A DNA stretch of 64,000 nt from Incurvaria masculella. Lineage: Eukaryota > Arthropoda > Insecta > Lepidoptera > Incurvariidae. The notes under the pieces are model-generated. The model ran no database searches, was not told the DNA's origin, and saw only the letters and a list, made by a program, of their open reading frames with translations. Shown piece after piece: positions 58,301 through 64,000 of this stretch. The position numbers and the translations under genes are program-made. Each line of letters opens with the position of its first letter. Position 1 is the first letter of the stretch. Location of the stretch: the NCBI GenBank assembly GCA_946894095.1, contig OX335651.1, forward strand, positions 18,188,501 through 18,252,500. Direction: 5' to 3'.

Positions 58301-61147
58301 AGATATAATCGATGAGTGAGTGTGGTTCATTCAGTTCTGCTTAACTTATTAGGTGAACAAAAATTAAACAAACATAATGGGTGCCAGTTCTGGCTTCGCT
58401 AAACAGAATATACCGTATCAGGTTCGCATCGGTTGCCGCAATAGTATTTTAGGCATACAGAACGAGAGGCGAGCGCATTGCGGTGATGCTTCCCACTCTC
58501 TGACCGTTGGGAGACTGTTTTAGGTCCCAACTTGTTATATGTGGGATATTCCACATAGAGCTGCAAATAAATTATAAGTAAGAAGGGGGTTACCTATTAG
58601 TTGGTATGCTTAATCCCACCCAGGTTGGTACCTTCACATTGATTGAAAGATGGTCGGAGCGGCAGAAAAAAAAACCGAGTTTGCCATTCAATTCAATGAA
58701 GCTGTGCAATATTAAGGAAGATCCGAGCATGACACTCTAGTTCCTATATGATCGATACGATGTACCATGAAAGTAGGTATGGTATTGGCGACACATGTCT
58801 AGTTTTATTAGAAAATATAGCTGTTGATAGATACCTCCGAATTAGTGAGTTTACTCACGATTTCATACCTTATGTTTATGTCACAGTTATTTACCTTAAT
58901 CCCTAGTGATTGAGCCAAATACCGACATAAAGAATTCTCAACCGTTTATTTTACTAATATCCTGGCAGATTTGGCAAAATAAAAAAATAAAAAAAAACTG
59001 TTGATAATGTCGGCTGCGATTCAGCTAAATCATTATTTCTGTATTCAGAGTCGGCGTACTTATCGAACGTGCGAGCGTGGATTATCTCCGGACTAAATCG
59101 CTTTTTGTATGGAAAGTACAGGCCACTGAATACGACTGATATGGGTTTGGCTAAATCAAGGTTTTGGAGTATTCCTTTTTTATTTCACTCATTTAACACA
59201 ATAATAGTTGCCTGCACTTGTTTTGATAGAAAATAAAACCTTGTTGAGACAGGCCACCGAAGATGTTTGAACTTTTTGGTTGACTTTCGAAATGTACACG
59301 AAATTATGGCTTACAGGTTGGGTTCGTTGGCAACTCCGCTGAACTATGTTACGGCACGACTTCTTACCCCTCAACAACTTAATGAAGTAAGCATTTAATC
59401 GTAATATTATTATAGCTAGCATTGGTGAATGTATAAATACTACACTGAGAAAAAAGTAGACTGACTAAGTGACAAAAATCGCGTTGTCAGAAAAAAAATG
59501 TTGAAGCATCAAAATACGTTGTTACTATAAGAATCGAGCTTATTTCTCAGGACAGCTTTTATTTGGTCAATTGCTTTTTGTCATTGAAACAAAGTCGTAT
59601 TTGTTACTGTAACAACTTTGGTCACTGTTTGTTAGTGTAACAAAGTGGAAGTTGCGAGCGCAACAATGTATAGTATGTTTTGCTAGAATTACTTTGTTAG
59701 ATTGTATATATGGTCGACAAAATAAAGGTTGTCGTTGCAACCAATTCACTATGACGGCTCTCCAGGGTTAAAGTTTCTTTGTTGGGCCAACAATATTTTT
59801 TTGTTGTTATCTTAAAACAAAAAAGGAAGGAGAAACCCGATGTCGACAATTTCTTCGACAACTTCCAACGCAAATTAAGGCTCCATATGACGCTAACCAC
59901 CAATATTTTGGCGTTATTTTTATTTTTCCTCAGCGTGGGTTAAGAATAAACACCCGATAGAAAAAATCAAAGTATCAAAGTTTAGAGTAATATCTAGTGT
60001 ATGGCCTCAAAACGGTTTAAAATAGGTATGTGAGCACATATTTACTAGGTTTTTGCTAGGATTTCAAGCCGGCGGCGCTTGGACACTATAAATTATTCAG
60101 ACAATTTTCTTTTTCGATATTTATGTAGTGAATAAGCGTGAAAAATTTATTAATTTACTTTACTAGATTTTATAGGCCAAAAATATAAATTTGGCTCGCC
60201 TGAAAAATACTTTGATTTTCGCTGGACTTAGTTGGAGCCTTAAATGCCACGTAAAAACATATTCGCAGACGCTTTGAAAGGACAGCACATTCGCACGCGG
60301 CTGTGATGTTTGGACTGCGTGGCACACGACACTCTGCTTGCGTCCCAAAATAATTATTTGGACACTAAAACTACTTCTTTCTTTTCTCTTCTATGGTTGT
60401 TACTGCAATTTTGTACATTCTTATGAAGGCGTCATATAATCTTCAAAAAAATCTATATGCCCAGGTTGAAAATATTCTCAATAAAATAATAATCAACAAT
60501 ACATTAATTAACTTAACCATAGTATTTATTAATTTCTAGAAAAGTTTAATGCCCAAAATGAACAATAAAAACGTCAAAATTCTTTAATTTGCGTTTTAGC
60601 TACCAAAGGCATTTGAAGTATCCGACGAATGTCACGACCAAAAACTTTTTCAGATTATTTTCATAATCCGATTGCAATGCTTTAAATGTAGATGTCGCTG
60701 ACACTAAAACAAATGAGATAACGATATCGTCGCATCCATACAACTATACAACTGTGAAAAATAGTGTTTCGAATGTTACATGTTGTTCACGATTTCCGAA
60801 ATGCCCAGGTGGAGGCGTGGCTGAACGCCAACCCGACGCTGCCCGGCGTGAACACGGGTCACGCCGGAGTGGCCGCCACGCGCAACAACCTCGCGTGGAG
60901 CGCGCGGCACATGTCCGATTTCGGCGATTACTTCGAGAACGGATACCAGGAGTTCGAAGTGGAGGAGGAGGAGGTCGTCCCGCCGGAGGAGACCCCGCCG
61001 GAGGAGACCCCGCCGGAAGAGACCCCGCCGGAAGAGACCCCGCCGGAAGAGACCGACCCGGATGATAACGACCCCGGATCGGCCAATGTGGCGCGCATCG
61101 GTTTCTTCACGCTGCTGATCACGCTTTGTGTTAATTTGCTCAATTAA
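46391..61147 (+). CDS. Aminopeptidase N, GPI-anchored (APN gene C)
   Basis: M1 zinc aminopeptidase, 999 aa. Exons: 46391-46914, 47704-47859, 48467-48787, 49275-49458, 50563-50804, 51517-51706, 52370-52559, 53078-53181, 56286-56465, 57418-57602, 58001-58315, 59317-59386, 60809-61147; phases all join. The start is [11 protein letters not shown], right after an AG acceptor; an in-frame ATG is not needed upstream. Signal peptide about 1-19; GAMEN 323-327; HEIAH 359-363 with Glu382; catalytic Tyr446 in ITYARGA (Lys to Arg compared with A and B). The 58001-58315 exon equals exons 11 plus 12 of A and B with no intron. The stalk has five PPEET repeats after an acidic run, then a hydrophobic tail ([16 protein letters not shown]) after SANV, a likely GPI signal. 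AATAAA is at 61271. It is more distant from A and B than they are from each other. Confidence 0.95.
46930..47065 (+). repeat. Dispersed repeat fragment
   Basis: gcttggtgcttcttcacacc and gtactttgggggaaatac match a longer copy at about 24115-24250 (caggtgcttcttcacac; gtttgggggaaataccacgg) and a short one at 61985-62040. Class unknown; it looks like part of a larger element. Confidence 0.55.
47920..47934 (+). repeat. C15 homopolymer
   Basis: Fifteen C residues in intron 2 of gene C; a similar C14 run ends the 139-bp array at 4161-4174. Confidence 0.95.
49943..50487. mobile_element. TTAA-flanked MITE, copy 3 (intron 4 of gene C)
   Basis: TTAAGGTGGCCCAACCCGG at the left and GGGATGGCTCACCTTAA at the right. 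Same family as 17049 and 42080, with an internal duplication of agtgcaaagac near 50090. The right end is about 75 bp from exon 5. Confidence 0.85.
50842..51253 (+). mobile_element. tRNA-derived SINE, full length
   Basis: Starts gagcggctcgtagcctagtg (A box TAGCCTAGTGG), with ggttcaattcc (B box) at about 50895. The body has ggttggtaccatcgcattgg and ccatgtcaggtcg, and the A-rich tail is at 51243-51253. It is the best-preserved copy of the tRNA-headed form. Confidence 0.88.
53283..53791 (+). repeat. (GGAC)n dispersed repeat split by a retroelement tail
   Basis: The left part, 53283-53485, starts aaaaccggtcaagtgcgagt. The right part, about 53663-53791, starts atacagccctgtgacagacg. Between them, (ataat)n attctttattgct and following sequence look like the reversed A-rich end of a minus-strand retroelement. 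It is in intron 8 of gene C. Confidence 0.8.
53888..53931. repeat. Perfect 19-bp hairpin
   Basis: tcgctaaaactcgagaacg, then a 6-nt spacer ttgagc, then the exact reverse complement cgttctcgagttttagcga. It is in intron 8 of gene C, about 100 bp after the split repeat. Confidence 0.95.
55752..55915. mobile_element. Short MITE (relative of 15189-15343)
   Basis: Left cccatttgcacgaagc and right gctttcgtgcactcggccct; the interior gcgtcacttttagtgaa and gttaactttgattttgatg correspond to the inverted copy at 15189. It is in intron 8 of gene C. Confidence 0.65.
58570..58810 (+). mobile_element. SINE body fragment
   Basis: ggttggtaccttcacattg, gatggtcggagcggcag and ggtattggcgacacatgtct are decayed versions of the SINE body and tail. 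It is in intron 11 of gene C. Confidence 0.6.
59443..59940. mobile_element. Possible MITE
   Basis: Ends tacactgagaaaaaagta and tatttttcctcagcgtg are imperfect inverted repeats around about 460 bp rich in acaaag and gttgt motifs. It is in intron 12 of gene C, starting about 55 bp after exon 12. Confidence 0.4.
60980..61054 (+). repeat. 15-bp minisatellite coding five PPEET repeats
   Basis: Five in-frame copies of ccgccggaRgagacc in the last exon of gene C. They encode the acidic proline-rich stalk before the GPI signal. Copies 1-2 use GAGGAG and 3-5 use GAAGAG. Confidence 0.95.
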
Positions 61148-61380
61148 AATTTTCTTTTTTTAATCGGATTTTATATTTTTTTACAAATACATAAATATTA
61201 TTTCCACATTCAAATATGAATAACAGTGATAGAATAAGCACATAATTCAACTGTGTGAACTGAGCAACTCAATAAACTACTGTTTGCAAAATATATTTTC
61301 GTTTTTACTTAGTTTCTTAGTTTTCGAAAAAACTATACGTTCTGATATTGGTACACCTTAATATGATTTCTATGTAAGTT

Positions 61381-61771
61381 TTTTTTTTTTTTTTTTTATG
61401 TGACTGGACATGATGGCTAATACCACACCTTCTGTCATGGTATTAGCCCAACACACCACATGGGAACTAGGTGCCATGCCAGGACCTTCCTTATATTGCT
61501 CGGCTACATTGAACTGGATGGAAAACACGGACAATTTTCATTGCCGCTTCGACCATCGTTCATTCAATGCGATGGTACCAACCCGGGCGGGATTAACCCT
61601 ACCACCTAGCAAGTAAGGAAGGGGACCTACAGTTTAACGTGGAATCCGAACCACGGCCAGCCTCTCTCAACGGTCTAATGGTCACCCATCCAAGACCAGA
61701 CCGGACCCAGCGTTGCTTAACTTCGGAGAGCGATCGCCGAAGTGTCGCGCCACTGGGCCACTGAGGCTGAC
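61381..61771 (-). mobile_element. SINE with 5S rRNA-like head
   Basis: Minus strand: cagcctcagtggcccagtgg, ctccgaagttaagcaacg, gtcttggatgggtgacca, then the common body and a long A tail (T-run on the + strand at 61381-61396). It is near-identical to 20107-20508. It lies about 110 bp after the poly(A) signal of gene C. Confidence 0.88.
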
Positions 61772-61874
61772 AATTAAAATGTATTAAAATAAATGTAAAA
61801 TCTATATTAAAATGTTAAAGCCTTTAAAACAGAAAACAAATTCATTACTGAACAATGATATTAAAATGAACCCC

Positions 61875-62060
61875 ATATTTTTATGTGCCTGGATATGGAT
61901 GGCTTATATAACACCTAACTATCATGATAATATCATGATAGTTAGGTTAGGTATTATCCCAACACACCTCATGGGAACTAGGAGCCACGCTAGGATGTAC
62001 TTTGGAGGAAATACCTCTGTAGGAAGTGAATTCCCAGTTACCGACCTTATTTATAAATGA
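61875..62060. mobile_element. SINE fragment joined to another repeat, with 17-bp palindrome
   Basis: The minus-strand SINE tail is recognisable at 61880-62000 (ttatgtgcctggatatggat, aacacacctcatgggaacta). Within it lies acctaactatcatgata / tatcatgatagttaggt (61913-61947, 1-nt spacer). It runs into the actttggaggaaatac repeat also seen near 24210 and 47025. Confidence 0.6.
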
Positions 62061-62351
62061 TCTACTAGATCAGTTAGTTTGTATTTTTAGTACGGTCGAT
62101 AGTGAATTGGTGCATTGCCCTGCCTGTTCCACGTTGGGGCATGATACAAATTGGATGGCGTTATGCTCGATTATACATTGTAGAGATGGTAAAACAGAGA
62201 GAAAGACCCTTCAGTCCTTCGGAGCTCAGAGCTCGGTATGGCACTGTATCGATCCCAAGAAGCCAAGCTCAAGGCCTTGTCTTACATGCCAGATATCATG
62301 GGTTCGATTCCTGTCCCACTTCATATTGTTGCAATCTTCGTAAGCGTGGAC

Positions 62352-62833
62352 TGTAGGGGCTCGTTTGCTTGTAACAGAGAATCAAACCAGCATTTTCACT
62401 AATATAGCCGAGATCTTTTATTTACACAGTTCGCGACACAACCAACGTATGCAAATATTTAGAGAAGACAGTTTTGACAGCCGCCCTTTGGCAGACTGAA
62501 GATAAAATACTTGTGTTGCCAGCAACATACTGCGGCCTCGGAAAAACAAGAATAAACACGAAAGAAGCATAAAAAGAAACTAGTGTATACTCTTTTTTTT
62601 GTAAACCTTACATAAAAGGTTTGGAAAACATGCAGTACAGCCTGAATATTTTTTGTTTACGATACAACAAAAGGAAATAAATTGAAAACAAGAAAGTTCA
62701 TATTTTGTTGTTGCATTAAATGTCGTTTTAAACTACATAGTTCATAATTTCTTATCTGGATCACACTAGGAGTGCACAATAGGAATTAACAATAGGAACA
62801 AAACACAATAGCAGTTCTGTCTAAATTCGGACA
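62352..62833 (-). repeat. Probable 3' LTR of the BEL/Pao element
   Basis: Read on the minus strand it would start TGTCCGAATTTAGACAG and end GAGCCCCTACA (TG..CA termini), with AATAAA about 80 bp from the end. It follows directly after the pol stop. The second LTR is off-window, so the boundaries are untested. Confidence 0.5.
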
Positions 62834-62857
62834 TTAAATAAATAAGAAATAAAATTA

Positions 62858-64000
62858 TTACTTTTCGATTGGCAAAACACTTATGCTTTGCAATGACCTA
62901 GTGTACAATTTATGATCAGCTGTTTTCAGCTGCAAGGCTCTAACCTTGCCATCATTTCCAGGGAAAACGTTCACGACCCGTGCCATGGGCCACAATAAAG
63001 GTGGAGCGTTGGGCTCCTTCATGAGTACAAGTGCTATTGTATCCATATATCCAATTTGAGATGCCCTTTGAATTGTGAGATAATCTAAAAATGTAAGCTA
63101 ACACTCGCGTCATTTTTCCTAGATCTGAATACTTTTCCAACATCTGACAATAATCATGCTGTATATTTGTTGTCAGTACTACCTTCTCCGGCATTAATTT
63201 TGAAGTCTTCATCTCAGGTAAATTATCAGGTAGTTCTGACGCTTTGTTATCAAACTTGTACTCACATTGCAGGAATTTCGGTCCCTCCCACCAGAGGGAA
63301 CAGTTAGGAAGCTCCTGTGGGATGACACCTCTGCTTATTAGATCAGCGGGGTTGTCTTTCGATGGCACATAAAGCCATGTCCAATCACATGTTTTTTGCT
63401 GAATTACACCAACTCTGTTTGATACGTAAGCTTGAAGTTTGGTGATTTCAGTTTTTATCCAAGCTAAAGTTATTTCTGAGTCAGTGAATAAGCAAACATC
63501 GTCAATATGAATGCTTTTGCATAACGTGTGGTATACCTTTTCCATAAGAATAGATACAATCAATGCAGCATTTAGCTCTAGTCTGGGTATTGTTAATGGA
63601 TTCGAACGTGGGTTAACTCGCGACCCGACTTAGAACAGAGCAAGTGTAATTTAGCCTCACCTGTTTTGTCGACCGCACGTATGTATATGCAGCATCCATA
63701 CCCCGTAGTAGTTGATGCATCAGCGAATCCAATCAGCTGCACAGCTGCTGCAGTATTGGTTGGGATGTGTCGACCTAAGTTGATAGACTGCATGGCAGCC
63801 AGGCTGGTAGCAAATTCTAACCACTCATCAACTAACTCGTTAGGTATTCGTTCGTCCCAGCCCACATTGGACGACCAGATTTTTTGTATAATATGTTTGG
63901 CTCGTATTACGATTGGACTAGCAAAGCCCATAGGGTCATAGAACTTTGAGATGTAGCTAAGCACTTCCCTTTTCGTAATTATGTCCTTATTATATGATTG
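62858..64000 (-). pseudogene. BEL/Pao LTR retrotransposon pol, 3' part, broken
   Basis: The minus strand from 64000 encodes the Pao-type region after the RT (KREVLSYISKFYDPMGFASP, then QLIGFADASTTTGYGCCIY, the start of RNase H). A frameshift at about 63595-63640 separates it from PLTIPRLELNAALIVSIL, FTDSEITLAWI and VPSKDNPADLISRG (RNase H end). After EKYSDLGKMTRVLAYIF the sequence passes in another frame to ALVLMKEPNAPPLLWPMARV and VFPGNDGKVRALQLKT, the usual C-terminal domain. The integrase core between them is missing. The 5' part lies beyond the window. It is not autonomous. Confidence 0.85.

Overview
This window is AT-rich animal nuclear DNA with GC-richer exons, GT..AG introns and many SINEs, MITEs and non-LTR retroelement remnants. 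The protein families and the repeat repertoire point to a lepidopteran insect (moth or butterfly). The species cannot be told from the sequence. The core is a tandem cluster of M1-family zinc aminopeptidases (aminopeptidase N, APN), all on the + strand. Exon coordinates were assigned by eye from splice signals, reading-frame phase and paralogue alignment.

Layout: (1) 459-7346, the last four coding exons of an APN-like gene without a GPI signal; its 5' part lies left of the window. Its first intron opens with a 3.5-kb array of about 25.4 copies of a 139-bp unit made from the 3' half of the preceding exon plus its splice donor. (2) 7347-16408, a repeat-rich intergenic region with SINEs, a nested foldback element, a rearranged LINE relic and a duplicated block upstream of the next gene. 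(3) 16409-29177, APN gene A, 14 coding exons, 988 aa. (4) 29178-32392, intergenic, with a SINE, a LINE reverse-transcriptase relic and a 42-bp-armed MITE. (5) 32393-44696, APN gene B, 14 exons, 984 aa. (6) 46391-61147, APN gene C, 13 coding exons, 999 aa. (7) 61148-64000, SINEs and the 3' part of a minus-strand BEL/Pao LTR retrotransposon.

Genes A, B and C share the plan of secreted, GPI-anchored midgut APNs: signal peptide, N-terminal M1 domain, GAMEN-type exopeptidase motif, HEXXH-X18-E zinc site, catalytic Tyr, ERAP1_C-like helical domain, a Pro/Thr- or Glu/Pro-rich stalk and a C-terminal GPI signal. Such enzymes trim N-terminal residues from dietary peptides on the brush border, and several are known Bt Cry-toxin receptors. 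A and B are close paralogues with almost identical exon lengths. C is more distant and has exons 11 and 12 fused. B is the odd one: its GAMEN motif reads SAMEN, and decayed copies of the start of exon 5 lie just upstream of the real exon.

The most unusual feature is the exon-plus-donor array in the first gene: 26 splice donors lie in tandem after one acceptor, and half of them carry a base change that would make a stop codon if they were spliced to the next exon. A smaller partial-exon duplication in gene B shows the same kind of event elsewhere in the cluster.
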